Shown piece by piece: positions 40,317 to 52,524 of a stretch of 64,000 nucleotides of DNA. The DNA comes from Zeus faber. Lineage: Eukaryota; Chordata; Actinopteri; Zeiformes; Zeidae. Made by a program: the position numbers and the translations under genes. Numbering within the stretch: position 1 is the first letter of the stretch; each line of letters opens with the position of its first letter. The DNA is taken from positions 6,273,214-6,337,213 of the forward strand of contig OY482851.1 of NCBI GenBank assembly GCA_960531495.1. The letters run 5' to 3'. Below the pieces are notes generated by a model. That model ran no database searches, was not told where the DNA came from, and saw only the letters and a list, made by a program, of their open reading frames with translations.

Positions 40317-40585
40317 GAAATAAAGTCACAATTGCAAGAAATAAGGTCAGAATTGTGAGAAATAAAGTCAGAATTGCAAAAAATAAAGTCAGAATTGCGA
40401 GGAAATAAGGTCAGAATTGCAAGAAATAATGTCGGAATTGTGAGAAAATAAAGCCAGGATTGTGAGAAATAATGTTGAAATTTCAAGACATAAAGTCGAA
40501 ATTGCAAGAAATAAAGTCATAATTGTGAGGAACAAAGTCAGAATTGTCAGAAATAAAGTCAGAAATGTCAGAAATAAAGTCGGAT
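40317..40585 (-). repeat. 20-22-bp minisatellite, array B (inverted relative of array A)
   Basis: About 12 copies of aaataaagtcagaattg followed by caag or tgag, the reverse complement of the unit of array A at 38112-38394. Confidence 0.9.
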
Positions 40586-40590
40586 TTATG

Positions 40591-42283
40591 AAAAATACTA
40601 CCTTACCCTAACCCTGCGTTTGGGCGCTCCCATGTATGGTAGGTTGTCCTGTTTCTTATGGGGATGGAGGGGGAGTGGTCATCCAGCCCTCCGAATGGCC
40701 CTCAAATCGGAGTCTTTTCCGAGGCAGACTCCAAACAGAGCGGTATAGATAGATATATTATAGATTCAAGATCTCAAGATTCAAAAGGTATAATACACAT
40801 TTCAGAAAAAAATCGCTATTCACGAAGCAAACAAAACTTTGTGTAAACAACGATTTGTGAGCAGCAGTACAGTTATTTACATGTCCCGTGTATGAAGCTT
40901 GAAAAATAATCCAGCAGCAAATTTTAACCCCACACCTGGCGCCGGCAGTGTGGAAACCTGCGTCCGGAAGGGAATACCGAGAGCCCCGTCGCCAGTGTGT
41001 TACCTGTGTGCCATCGTCGGCTACTGATGAAGAAACGAGAGGTGCCCCATTTCCTCTGTAAAGATTTCAAGCCCTTCCCCTTGTGGCTCAGTTTTGAAGG
41101 GCCACTGCCCAGTCCAGGGAGCTCCATAACTAGGGGTGGGGCCAAGGGAAGGGAATTGGGATTGGCCCTTTGTCTTTTCCTCCTTGTGAGAAGTTGCCAT
41201 TTGACCTTCTGCTCTTTTTTCCAGGCATCTTCGACACTAATTTTGGCCTTGCTCTGGGACTCCATAGTGGCCTGGAGCTCTGACATTACACCTATGTTAT
41301 CACCGTTCACTGGCTGTGGCCTGGTATTCTGCCTTTTGGTTTTCTTTCTCCAGCTTCAAGGTCTGGAACTGAAAGTTGAGTGGGCGTTTTTTTCCGAAGT
41401 GTCAAATCAGAGGCTCTCATTCAGCCAGACGGGGCCTGAAGTCTGACGCCCAAGGCATTGTTGCTTCTCTTTCGAGGAAGATGTCAGTATTTTTGCAGTC
41501 AACAGACTCGTTTTTCTGGGCCGAAGCCTTCTCGGAAGAGCTCTTCGTCTCTTGCCTTGATATGGTCTCTGGAACGGAGCCTTTTCCTTTCCTTTTTCGT
41601 TTCCTTCCTTCCTTCCAGGCTATGTCCTGCCTCCTGCCTCAGATGAGGCAGCATCAAGGCTCAACTGCAGCTTCTTGATGCACGTTTGTTCTCTTGAAAA
41701 GTCCTGGGGCAGCTGTCAAACTCACTCTTCTCTGGCACCTACAGTGGAAGAGCATTTTGGGTTTATTGTCTCCTTCCAAGGTCTGAATGTGTAATTACAA
41801 AACCTTGCTGTGCTTTTCCTTTGAGGTTGAAGTTTTAATGTTTGCACTTTTAATAATTTTTTTTTTTAATTTTGATTGAATAATCACACATTTTAGGGGC
41901 GTATCAAAGGTAATAGTGGAAGTTGGCCAGGCATTATTTTGACTTTGGCTTTGTTTTATGTCTCCATTTTGAATATTGCAACTATGATTGCGCTTTTGGA
42001 GAATACAATGCTACAACATTAAATCCGATTTGATCTTAAACCTAAAGAATACATTTATAATATATCTGCTGTGTTGAAAAGAGATGTTTTTTCGAGCCTA
42101 AACTTTGACCGTTTTACACATGGCTTGTCCTTCATCTGGCATGATAAAAGAGCAATGCAAAGAGCGACCAAAAATCAGAGTTCAGTTTCTCCGAGTTAAT
42201 AATTATGTGTATATGAGAGTAGTTTGTATATGAGAGTTGAGCCACCGACATTTGTTTTCTCTCCTCCCAGTGAAACAGTCGCC
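40591..42283. other. Gene-poor interval upstream of the UGT gene
   Basis: There is an unrecognised minus-strand open frame at 40924-41310 (128 codons; Lys/Arg-rich, with KKEQKVKWQLLTRRKRQR) and no homology I can name. It may be a gene relic. Text just before the UGT start, ctcctcccag at 42261-42270, looks like a splice acceptor, so an upstream 5'UTR exon probably lies in this interval. Nothing else was recognised. Confidence 0.4.
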
Positions 42284-45200
42284 ATGAAGCCGCGGCAGGG
42301 CCTGTCTGTGTGTCTGCTGCTGGTTCTTTGTGCAACAGGGTACGTTGACGGCGGAAACATTTTGGTCTGGTACACTGAAGGCAGTCACTGGATCAACCTG
42401 AAGCCCGTCCTGGAAACGCTCGTGGACAGGGGACACCGGGTCACGGTGCTGAAGCCCAGCTCCTCGCTGTTCATGAACACCAGCGAGCCCTCGCGCTTCT
42501 GTTACGAGCCCTTCAACTCCTCGGTCTCTATGGAGGCCTTGGAGGATTTCATTGAGGAATTTATCCATTTCACCATGTATGAGATGGACCATTTGAATTT
42601 TCTTCAGATACACTTTAGATTCATGGAATTGATGAAAAAGGACATGAACTACGCTCTCCAGTACTTGGACGGTGTGGTGAAATCTGACACGGTCATGGGT
42701 AAGCTGAAGGAGGCCAGGTATGATCTGATGCTGGCTGACCCCATCTTTCTCGGCAGTGAGTTGGTGGCTGAGATGCTGGGCATTCCCTTGGTCTACACTC
42801 TGCGCTTTTCCATAGCCCACACCTGGGAGAGGCTGTGTGGACAACTACCTGCTCCACCCTCGTTTGTCCCTGGTGCTATGAGCAAACTGACTGACAAAAT
42901 GAACTTCCAAGAGAGGCTGTTTAACTTTGTCTTTTACGCCTCTCAGGACATAATGGCGTACTATATTTGGCAAGATGTGGATAAATACTACACGAAGATA
43001 AGAGGTGAGTGACTTGACAAACTTCAACTCGGATGGGCCAGTTACTGCCAGCTATGGAAACTTGCTCGAAATTGCTTCACACCTGAAGAATTTGGATGAG
43101 GCAGCAGGTGATCACCGCCGCTGCTGTTGCTTTGGAATGAGGAGCACACATGGCAATGTGGATCTAAATGTATTGTTCCCCTAGGTTGAAGTTCTATACT
43201 GACAGCAGCCAAAGATGCAAAATATAACAATAATATATGAAACATTACGCTCAAGGAGAGAAGCATGAATCTCTCCTTCTAGATAAATCCAGCTCCAAGT
43301 GGTTTGGTTGGCTACCAAGCTTCTACAACCACCTGCCAGTGAGTATTTCAACTGTTTGCTCTTTACGCTGTGACAGGTAAGCCCACCACTTTGTGTGAGT
43401 TGGTGGGTAGAGCTGACTTGTGGCTGATCCGAACCTACTGGGACTTTGACTTCCCCCGTCCTTTCCTACCCAACTTCAAATTTGTTGGCGGGATCCACTG
43501 CAGGCCTGCCAAACCTTTACCTGAGGTACTGACACCACTGACAACAGACACCGGTTGGGTTGTAACAGCCGCTTAACCAGGCCTCAAGAAAGCAGTTGAT
43601 TGTCAATCACCTTAAAAACCTTTTGCCTTTTTTTTGCATTTCCTCTATGTACACTTTCATGTTATTGTGTATTTCTCTAATGGACCATTAGTGGTTTGAC
43701 TTTTTTGTGTCATAGGAAATAAATCTTTGACCTGACTCTATTTTTCTGTAAACGAATATCAAGACTATGTGCTGTAGACAAGTTCTAAATAAAAAATATG
43801 TATATTCAAAGTCAATCTTCTAAGAGTAGGGAACAATGAAGACAGTTTTGAGAGGAGGGAGCTTTTAAACATATAGAGCAAAGAGAATATAACAGATTTT
43901 AATTTATGTCTCTTCCTCGAGGACTTGGAGAAATTCGTGCAGAGCTCTGGAGATGCTGGTATTGTGGTTTTTACCCTCGGATCTCTGATCAAGAACATCA
44001 CCATGGAGAAGGGAAACATGATCGCATCAGCTCTTTCTCAAATCCCGCAGAAGGTAAGAGACAAGCATCATCAAACCCATTTAACAGATAGAGGCACAAC
44101 TTATTTTTTTGCATTTGGATGATGTGTGGGTCTAAATGTTATCTCCAACAGGTTCTGTGGAAACACAGTGGAGAGAAACCAGAGACTCTGGGTGCCAATA
44201 CAAGGATCTACGACTGGATCCCACAGAACGACCTTCTGGGTACTTGCAGTCGAAGTTCAAATCACTCATCTGCCAAACATGTTTGGGGATTGTGGAGTCA
44301 ATGTAGTGCAGCACGGAGTGTCAACAAAAACCATTAAATAGCTAACATTACATTTAGCAGACGCTTTTATCCAAAGCGACTTACAATTGTTTAATCACCG
44401 ACGGACGCAGCCATCAGGAGCAATTAGGGGTTAAGTGTCTTGCTCAAGGACACTACAGCATGCTAGCAGGAGGAGCCTGGGATGCAACCAGCAACCTTTA
44501 GATCACTAGACCACCAGCTCTACTGCCTGAGCTACTACCCCCGTAACCCAAAGGTACTTGGGGTATAGTAATAAAAGTGACTTGACCTGCCATACAGCAC
44601 TGGAAAACGTTACAGTATAATGACACACTGCTTCTGGAGAAGTAGGTTAGTTTGATCTGTTTTCTATCCAACAGGTCATCCCAAGGCCAGAGCGTTCATC
44701 ACCCACGGAGGCACAAATGGCATCTACGAAGCCATCTACCACGGTGTCCCCATGGTGGGAATCCCAATGTTTGCTGACCAGCCAGACAACATGGTGCACA
44801 TGAAGGCCAAGGGGGCTGCGCTCATCAGGGACTTCAACTTCATGGAGACCCAGGACCTTGTGGATGCCCTCAAGGCCGTCATCAACGAGCCCTCGTGAGT
44901 TGGATCGACTACACATAACATTTGTGAAGGTATTGTCAGCCCATTAAGATATTGAGGATGTGAAGATATGAGGATATGTTTGGGTGGTGGCTTAATATTC
45001 AATATTACATTTCCCATGCACAAACACGAGAGGCTGCGGTAAAATGCTGAATAACAAGGCGTTTACACTCATCCCTTCAAACACCTTCTGGGAAATCACT
45101 GGACGCATTTTAGATGCAGATCATATTGCAGACATTCCCCATAAATGGTTCACTCATTCACATCCCCTTGCATAGAAAGTTTATATATTGCATTTACTTG

Positions 45201-46055
45201 GGTATGAGTTTGTGGGAAAACGACTGATTCCACTTATTCCCTCTGTACAGCTTTGCAAAATTGTGCACATGATGTTTATTACATTTTGGGTCATTACATT
45301 TTACATGTTTATTACATTTGGGGTAATTTGAAGTGGACTATGGAGTAATTAATTTGTTTGGGTTTCTGGTTCCCTACAGTCACCCAAATACCATTACAAA
45401 CCAATAAATCCTCAATATTTTGGGCAAAGTGGGAACAAGACATTTTAGGCATTTCTGGCTTTTAGTAAACTTGTATTTGAAACAGGAGTTGTAATATGAC
45501 GGATGGACAGAGTTCACAATGAGTCAGACAGAGAGCTGCAGATACTGATGAATGGCTCGTGTTCTGGATCAACCTTTTCAAATTAGATTCAGAACGCTGT
45601 ACAATATGGCTGACACCAGTTAGTCAACTAACCAGTGACTGATTGGAACGCATCCTGCACATTGTCTAGTTATTAGGAGACATTTTTGTCAGGATGGTTG
45701 TCATCCCGCTTAAAAGACGTGTAAAGTAGATCCACACGTATTGTTTCTCCGCTGCCGTTCTTCCAGGTACAAAGAGAGCGTCATGCGGCTTTCCAGAATC
45801 CACCACGACAGGCCCATCAGCCCCAGGGACGAGGCCGTGTTCTGGATTGAGTTTGCGATGCGAAACAACGGAGCCAAGCACCTGAGGGTGGGGGCCTACG
45901 AGCTCACCTGGTACCAGTACCACAGCTTGGACGTCTTGGCCCTCCTCCTCTCCGTCGTACTCCTCCTCCTCCTCCTCTTTGTCAAGACCTGCGGCTTCTG
46001 CCTGCGGAGGTGCTGCGGTCGGACGAACGGCAAGACGAAAAGCAAGGCAGAGTGA
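42284..46055 (+). CDS. UDP-glucuronosyltransferase, UGT2 family
   Basis: ER-membrane enzyme that transfers glucuronic acid from UDP-glucuronate to lipophilic substrates. Exons: 42284-43004, 43377-43525, 43922-44053, 44152-44239, 44675-44894, 45767-46055; sizes 721, 149, 132, 88, 220, 289; total 532 residues. The split 721+149 first half is characteristic of UGT2 rather than UGT1, and family length is about 530. Signal peptide is residues 1-24. The probable catalytic His35 is in EGSHWINL, with the Asp partner in ADPIF. The UGT signature crosses exons 4-5 ([20 protein letters not shown], then FADQPDN). A C-terminal transmembrane helix ([19 protein letters not shown]) is followed by a basic tail ending KSKAE, a KxKxx ER-retrieval signal. 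Subfamily (ugt2a or 2b) and substrates are not determined. Appears intact. Confidence 0.95.
44340..44540 (+). mobile_element. Widespread teleost repeat in UGT intron 4
   Basis: The text cattacatttagcagacgct, then tttatccaaagcgacttaca, and later ttaagtgtcttgctcaagga is a very familiar teleost dispersed repeat. The family name is not asserted. Confidence 0.65.
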
Positions 46056-46362
46056 GCGCGTCCAAATAGATGTGTGCTCCAGGTTGTGTTCCGAGTTTTC
46101 ATGAGATAGAACTTCCACTGTGTTTTCAGAGTTAGAAACCCTCCCAGTCACGCACAAACTGCCTCTGTTGTAACGTCCCCTTTTCATTGCATGAACAAAA
46201 ATAGCTTGAAATTGCACTGGACTTGTGCTGTATTATTTTCTTTGCATCCATATGAGGTGATTTTCAAGTAAGTGACTTTTTGGCAGACCAACCCCAGCAC
46301 AAACTGGACGGCCAGGCACAGCTTAATGGCAATTGTTAAAAAGTGAAACTGATCTATACAAA

Positions 46363-46368
46363 AATAAA
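46363..46368 (+). promoter_or_regulatory. Probable UGT polyadenylation signal AATAAA
   Basis: It lies 308 bp after the UGT stop and is followed by a T/GT-rich stretch near 46397-46415. Confidence 0.6.
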
Positions 46369-47840
46369 TGAACGTGGCAATGAACCACTGGTAAAAATGT
46401 GTGACACTGTTTTAATTCCATGTCCATCCATCCTCCATGCATTTATTTTTTTTTTACCTGTTCTGTCATCACGCTGGACATACAACAGAGTATTTGTTCC
46501 ATTGCATCTAGGACGGAGTTAGTCTGCAAGTGGAGTTCAATTTCTCAACCTGCAATGCAACTCTTTATTCATTCTTTAATCATCAAAAACTGCTGCAACA
46601 ACTCTGTCCTGTGGACGACTTGTGGGATTTGTTACACAGAACCACCAACAATCCCCCTGTTTGGAGAACCATCTTACCATGATTTGGTCTTCAAACAACT
46701 TATCATTATTACTACTCCAAGAGTGAGAATCTCAACTGATGAGACGAATAAACATAGAAACAAACAAAAACATGTACCTGGAAAAACGTAAACATAGAAA
46801 CATCACATATCAACATGTATCGACAAAACAGAGTTAACAGCCCCCCCGTGACGAGCCCCCCACACATGTGAGCGCCAGAGAACAGAGACCCAGACAGCCA
46901 GGTGTGAGGATGGGATGAGACCACAGAGGCAGCCTGCCCCGAGCACACCCGGCCAGGCTCAAGCCCCCAAGCCCGGCCCCAAACCAAGTTCAAGAGATTA
47001 TTTGTCACATACGTACATATATATACGGTCATACATGTATGCAGTGAAATGTCATGACACCCGGTGATAACGCACAATAAGCTCTATAAGCTCTAAAAAT
47101 ACTAAAACGTGCATAATCGACATAAGGTGCTCGCACAGGCAGCCGCAAGGGACGGGGCCACAATCGCGATTCTAGGTTGTATAATTAGATAATTGAATTA
47201 ATTGTCTGTGTTGTATTTAATATACAAGCAACTACACCCCAAACCAACACACGGACGCCAGCCGCAGGGACCCCCCAAGGGCACATGCAGGACGTGGTGA
47301 TAACAAGAAATTGTGACCCACCGCAGCCTTACATTTGGTGGCGTTTGACTTTTTTTTCGCAGCATCTAGAAGTGAAGAATCAGAGCTTCAAAACAAGGTG
47401 TCCCTTGTGCAAATCAAGCAATATTTTTAAAGCTATGACTTGTTAATGGCAAGAGTGTGGCAAACTGTGATTCTGAGATAATCACCTTAAAAGTTTTCCC
47501 CCACACTTGGCTATATTCAGCCGGCTCCCAGAATGCAAATGGTTGGAGGACCAACACAGCCACATGGCCAATTGACACACTGCTGAATGGGGACTTGACA
47601 CCCTGGTGAATGGGATAATCTCTGCATTGTTCTTGTGTTTTGAGGGAATGTTGAACAGCGTCATCAACACACAATATCTTTTGTTTTAAAAAGGAATTTA
47701 TTTAACAGTAAGAATTTATATTTAGAAAATGTATGTATTATAAAAGTGGAATTACTAAAATTTAGAGTCTATCAATAATAATAGACAATAAATAAATCAA
47801 TAATATGAATCTCTGTATATCAGCTTCAGGGTGCCATTTA
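46369..47840. other. Intergenic region between UGT and LINE remnant
   Basis: No coding sequence recognised. The stretch at 46985-47060 (gttcaagagattatttgtca, then gcagtgaaatg) resembles the 3' end of a teleost dispersed repeat. Confidence 0.5.
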
Positions 47841-47989
47841 TTATATAAATGTGCGTATGCCAAATATCTTCAAAGATGTTGGCATTATTATGTGGGCTAA
47901 CCCCAGCCCTACTCCAGCTACACTCAGTTTTAGTTCTTGAATGCATCTTCCAATGCACCTGAACACATCATCAGTGATGTAACCTGGTG

Positions 47990-50390
47990 TCCTCGTGTGT
48001 TTTGGGTCTCTCAACATCATACACCCTCTCCAAGGCGACCCCACCACGGCTGATTGGACCACGGTGTGTGTTCAGGAGGCATTTGCTTGTCCCCATGGAC
48101 CTTCTCTCCGGATCCAGAGCCATCTCGAGGCTTTCTCAGCTGCTTCATTGATGTTCTTGATGGCTCTGCTCCTTGCTCCTCCTGTGATGCCCAGTACACT
48201 GAGGGCTCTGTTGAGTGAGTGACCCACAAATCCTCTGCAGCCTACTTCAATGGGCATGCACCTCGCCTTCCAGCCCTGCTCTCGACAGTTGATGACCAGA
48301 TGTTCATATTTGGTCCGCTTCCTTACATGAGCCTCCCCCAAGCGGTCCTCCCATGGCACTGTCAGCTACATGACAACGATGGTCTTGGTAGACCAGAAGT
48401 AAATCCTGCCTCAGACAATGTGCTGCGGGAATCTCAGCTGTTTCTCCAGTTCCACTGAGAGCTGCCAGTCCCGAGCCGTTGACAGGATCCCTGCCGCCCT
48501 CTTGTGTCCTGCCCTTGGCTGCACCCCTGCCCTAACAAAAGCGATTGCGCTAGTGGTGTTGCATACTTAACTTTCTGATGGCTTCTGCAATCGGTTTCAG
48601 CACCTGGTTATGGCGCCAGGGGTATCGGCCCTCGCCAAGAGCTTTTGGGCAGGAGCTCAGTATGTGCTCCAACGTTTCCCTTGCTGAGCACAATGGGCAG
48701 TTCGGAGTCTCGACCTTTCCCCAGGTGAAGAGGTTCGCCAGGCTAGGCAGGACATCATACACTGCCCGAATCAGGAAGGTGATGCTGTGTGACTCAGCCT
48801 GCCAGAGGTCCGTCCAAGTGACTTTCCGGTCCACGGCCTGCTCCCACCTTGTCCAGGCCCCCTGCTGCCTCAAGCCAGCCGCTCTGCTGGATCTTCCTTC
48901 CTTCCCTGCAGCCCTCACCTCACCCTGAATCTGCCTCCGCTTCTCCTTCCTCTTGCACTCCTTATGCCGAGGTGTTGGGAACATTCCCAAGCCCGCTCTA
49001 CCATCGGCCACCACCACCTCCAAATCAGCATCCAGCACAGCAGCCTGGGCACTCCTCTTCCTTCCAGTCTTCAGCACCGCTCCAGCCTGAGCCACCTTTG
49101 GGTCTCTAGAGTCTCTGTACATCAGCACCTCTCGAGTCCGTGTAACCTTGAACTCTTCTTCCAGAGACTTTAGGGGCAACCGGAGTTTTGTATTGTTCCC
49201 GTAGAGGGCAATGTTGCTGAGGCTTCTTGGCAACCCCAACCATCTCCTGAGACAGCTGCTGACCTTCCTCTCCAAGGTCTCCACGGTGGACATTGGGACC
49301 TTGTAGACAAGTAGCAGCCATAGTATCCTTGGCAGAACACAATGCGGATATATCTACGCTTTGAGCTTGCCTGGAAGCCCGGATTTGTCGACTGATCTTA
49401 GCCAGCTATCCAGTTCCTGGCAGATGGACTTAACAGATGAGGAGTCCTTGAGGCTGCTGACAAACACCTTGCCCAAGCTCTTCACCGGCTTCTCAGAGAT
49501 GGTTGGTATTTGCTTCCCTTCGATGTTAAATCAGAACCTGTCGGTGACCTTGCCCTTCTTCGCCACTAGTGATCTGGACTTGGCTGGTTTGAAGCTCATA
49601 CGCGGCCGGATAAGCTTTTCCAGACCTTGCAGGATCCATCTGCTTCCTGGCACAGACTCCGTGGTGACTGTCAGGTCATCCATGAAGGCCCTAATTGGTG
49701 GCTGGCGGATTCCTGATTGGCTCCGGGGGCCCCAGCACTCTGGCTCAGCTGACTTCACAAGCATGTTCATTGCATGGGCAAACAAGGTTACCGAGATGGT
49801 GCAGCCTGTGATTATCCCAACCTCCAGCTTGTGCCACTCTGATGTAACTGCTCCTGCTGAAACTCTCATCCTGAACTGGTGGTAATAATCCAGGATCAGG
49901 TCTGCAACATGGTGTGGCACATGGTGTTTGGTCATGGTGGTCTCGACCAGTTTGTGGGGGACGGAGCCATACGCATTGGCTCGGTCAAACCACAGCACTG
50001 TGAGGTCTCCCTTGTTCTCGCGGGCTTCCCGGATGAGCTGTGTCACCACTCCAGTGTGTTCTAGACACCCCCGCACTCCAGAGATCCCTCCCTTTTCCAC
50101 TGAGGTGTCTATGTATTTGTTGTTGGAAAGGAAGTCAGACAGCCGCCTTGCTACTATGCTGAAGAAGATCTTTCCTTCTATGCTCAGCAGTGAAATGATT
50201 CTGGACTGGTCAATCTTCTTTCAATCCGCCTCTTTAGGGATCCAGACTCCTTCAGCACATCTCCACTGCTGTGCCACCTTCCCTCTCCTCCAGATGACTC
50301 TTAGGATCTTCCAGAGTCACTTGAGTAGCAATGGGCAGTACTTGTAGACCTTGTATGAGAGCCTGTTTCGGGGCTCTTTTCATTTTCTTT
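47990..50390 (-). mobile_element. Degenerate non-LTR retrotransposon with RT and restriction-like endonuclease (R2/R4/Hero-type)
   Basis: One minus-strand frame runs from about 50100 to 48550 with two internal stops (near 49541 and 49345). It encodes reverse-transcriptase blocks: the catalytic-Asp motif LWFDRANAYGSVPH and FMDDLT at 49670-49686 (the xxDD box). A thumb-like region follows, then a C-terminal CPLC-x7-H-x4-C zinc motif followed by RHN, as in LINEs with a restriction-like endonuclease. After a frame break, 48359-48072 encodes KRTKYEHLVINC and IEVGCRGF, typical of that endonuclease. The RT N-terminal part is recognisable to about 50390 in broken frames, and nothing upstream of it belongs to the element, so it is 5'-truncated. 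The element is dead. Exact clade (Rex6/R4, Hero or R2) is not determined. Confidence 0.8.
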
Positions 50391-50880
50391 TCGCCCCTGG
50401 CTGCATTTGACTTGAAAATCTTGTGCATTACTACTTGTTCATAATCCGCATCACCAACCTCAACGGACTTCAACACATCATCTTCTTCCGTTGTAACAAG
50501 AACGGGCGTGTCATCGTCTCCTCCTGTGGTCCTTGTAAATACTCAGTTTCATCGTCACATTCAGGTTGAAATCTGTTGTTTTAAATGTTCTCCAAGTCCG
50601 AGATAACGCCGGTGTCAGCTTCAGCGTCGCTGTCGGAGAACTGACTATCATCGCGGAAAATAGAGTACAGCACGCGCTGCTCACACTGACTTGGATCTAC
50701 CGCACTGGTCAGATTAAGGTCCGCGATATGATTTAGATCTTCCTCCACCAGCTTCTCCCGATCCATAACAACACGGAGCCGAAAGTTTTCACAGACAAGT
50801 GAAACCTGATCCTTGGCTTGTTTATGGAAGTGACCGCAGCATTTCTTCCTCGATGGTGTACTCCCCCTCCACAATGATTT
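50391..50880 (-). other. Unrecognised coding-like sequence
   Basis: Two short minus-strand open stretches (50581-50874, and upstream-phase text to about 50510) contain QAKDQVSLVCENFRLRVV and an acidic end DDSQFSDSDAEADTGV. The codon texture looks protein-like, but I do not recognise the family. It may be host exon(s) or a transposase relic into which the LINE inserted. Confidence 0.3.
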
Positions 50881-51960
50881 CTGTGTGTGTGTAAAAGTAG
50901 TACGATTTCAGGTTAAACCCTATCAAAACGTTTTCACATTGTGACTTCACATCACATGGAATATGAAGGAATGATCTTCACCTGGTCGCTTTAAAGGAAA
51001 CAATAGATAGGCGTTGTTCAGCGTCTCGGTAAGTGCACTGTGTTTCCCCATGTAATCTAACGGGAATATTTAACTCCACGGTTTAACATTTATCTACTAT
51101 TTATAAATCAAAGTCGGTTTCGAAAATACGTTGAGAGATTAAAAAGAAAAAAGGAACACGAATCTGGAAAAAACAAATTTTCCTTCTAGAAAGGTTTTTT
51201 TAAACGTATTTGGCTGCTCCTGGTCATTTTAGAAATGCGCGAGAAAGCGGGCTTTGCTGCGGTGGGTCACATTTGTTAAATGAAGAGCGTGCCAAGGGTC
51301 AGTAAAATGAAAAGGTAAACTTGAAAATGAAACTGTAATTCCACAACGGCCTTATCATTTTCCACGTATGAGTGTGTTATTTGAGTTCAAATGAAAATGC
51401 AATAATCCAATTTGCATTTTCATTTTCACACACTGGTATGGCGTTCTATGGCCGTATTACAATGAAAAGCTGTTTGACATCTCATTTTCAAATGTGGCAA
51501 ATTATAATGCTATAGTGGATTTTCATTTTCAAGTTTACGTTATCATTTGAATATAATAAGCTGTACTCCACTCTCTCTAACCTTACCCATCTATATTGTG
51601 TTGATCCTTGGCGTTTCACTCACTTTCCAAAATAAGGTGTCACTCACCAGACCGAGAGTCTCAGCACAACACACCGAGAACATGTGCGCTCCTCGGGTCC
51701 ACTAGGGGGCAGGACACAGGACACGCACCGTCTGGGTGTGGAATGACAGCCGCAATAGGCAAACAAACATCTCATCTCTAGTGCAATGTGTCGCCTCCGG
51801 GGGGGAAAAAAAAAAAAAAAAAAAAGCATCTGTGAAAAAGCGGATAAAAAAAAAAAAAAAGAAGAAATGACGCGGTGAATGATTTGGGAGGCTCTCTAAC
51901 GGCTTCCGGTTGTTGCGCGCTATAGCGCATGGTACTGCCGGCGGAGCGTGGCTTCCTGCT
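50881..51960. other. Intergenic stretch without recognised genes
   Basis: It contains poly-A runs (51807-51826 and 51847-51860) and several 'cattttcatttt'-like words. No ORF of interest was found. Confidence 0.6.
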
Positions 51961-51973
51961 TGCCGTGGTATTA

Positions 51974-52140
51974 ACCAATCATGTGGCAGGGATTGGTAAA
52001 TCAATGCAATTTCTCCCAATCAATACACAAGGAGCTGATAAGGCTCAGGTAGTGTCCTGATTGGCTGAACTCAAACGCTCTGCGCAGCCCTCCACGGAGC
52101 ATGATTGGAGGACCAATTAACCAGGCGGGAGGTTTATTGG
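51974..52140. promoter_or_regulatory. Cluster of CCAAT/ATTGG boxes
   Basis: CCAAT or its complement ATTGG occurs at about 51975, 51992, 52017, 52060, 52103, 52113 and 52136, seven times in 165 bp. NF-Y binding is the established reading of such boxes. No gene start is evident next to it; the nearest gene is the 3' end of rexo1. Confidence 0.4.
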
Positions 52141-52511
52141 CTGGTTGCGTCAGGAAACCACACAAAGCGACTTCATTTCGTGCCTTTAATTCGAAAACAT
52201 TCATGACCCACCCGTAAGGTTCTGAAGCACAGCATACTGTGCAACCAAAATAATATTCATAGCAGGCATGGGAGCATTTACTGCAAAGTAAAAGTTAAAA
52301 AAAAAAGCATTCAGCCTTAAAAGGTGATGGTAATGAAGTGATGTAAATAATAATGCAGTTTCCGCCATGCCCACACTAAGTTATCCAGGAACAAAGAAAA
52401 GACAAACAAAAAAAAGAAAAAGTAAATTCATGTGTACAAATGTGGCATTCCCACATAGATAGATAACACATTCTCTGTCTGTAATGGACAGAGTGGACAA
52501 TAATATTATTC

Positions 52512-52517
52512 TTTATT
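52512..52517 (-). promoter_or_regulatory. rexo1: Possible rexo1 polyadenylation signal immediately after the stop
   Basis: AATAAA on the minus strand begins 7 nt after the TGA (52527-52525). If used, the 3'UTR would be only a few tens of bases. It could be chance AT-richness. Confidence 0.4.
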
Positions 52518-52524
52518 ATTTCAA

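Noticed and set aside
48219..50347. Plus-strand frames across 48.2-50.3 kb
   Set aside because: Antisense to the LINE reverse transcriptase, which reads on the minus strand.
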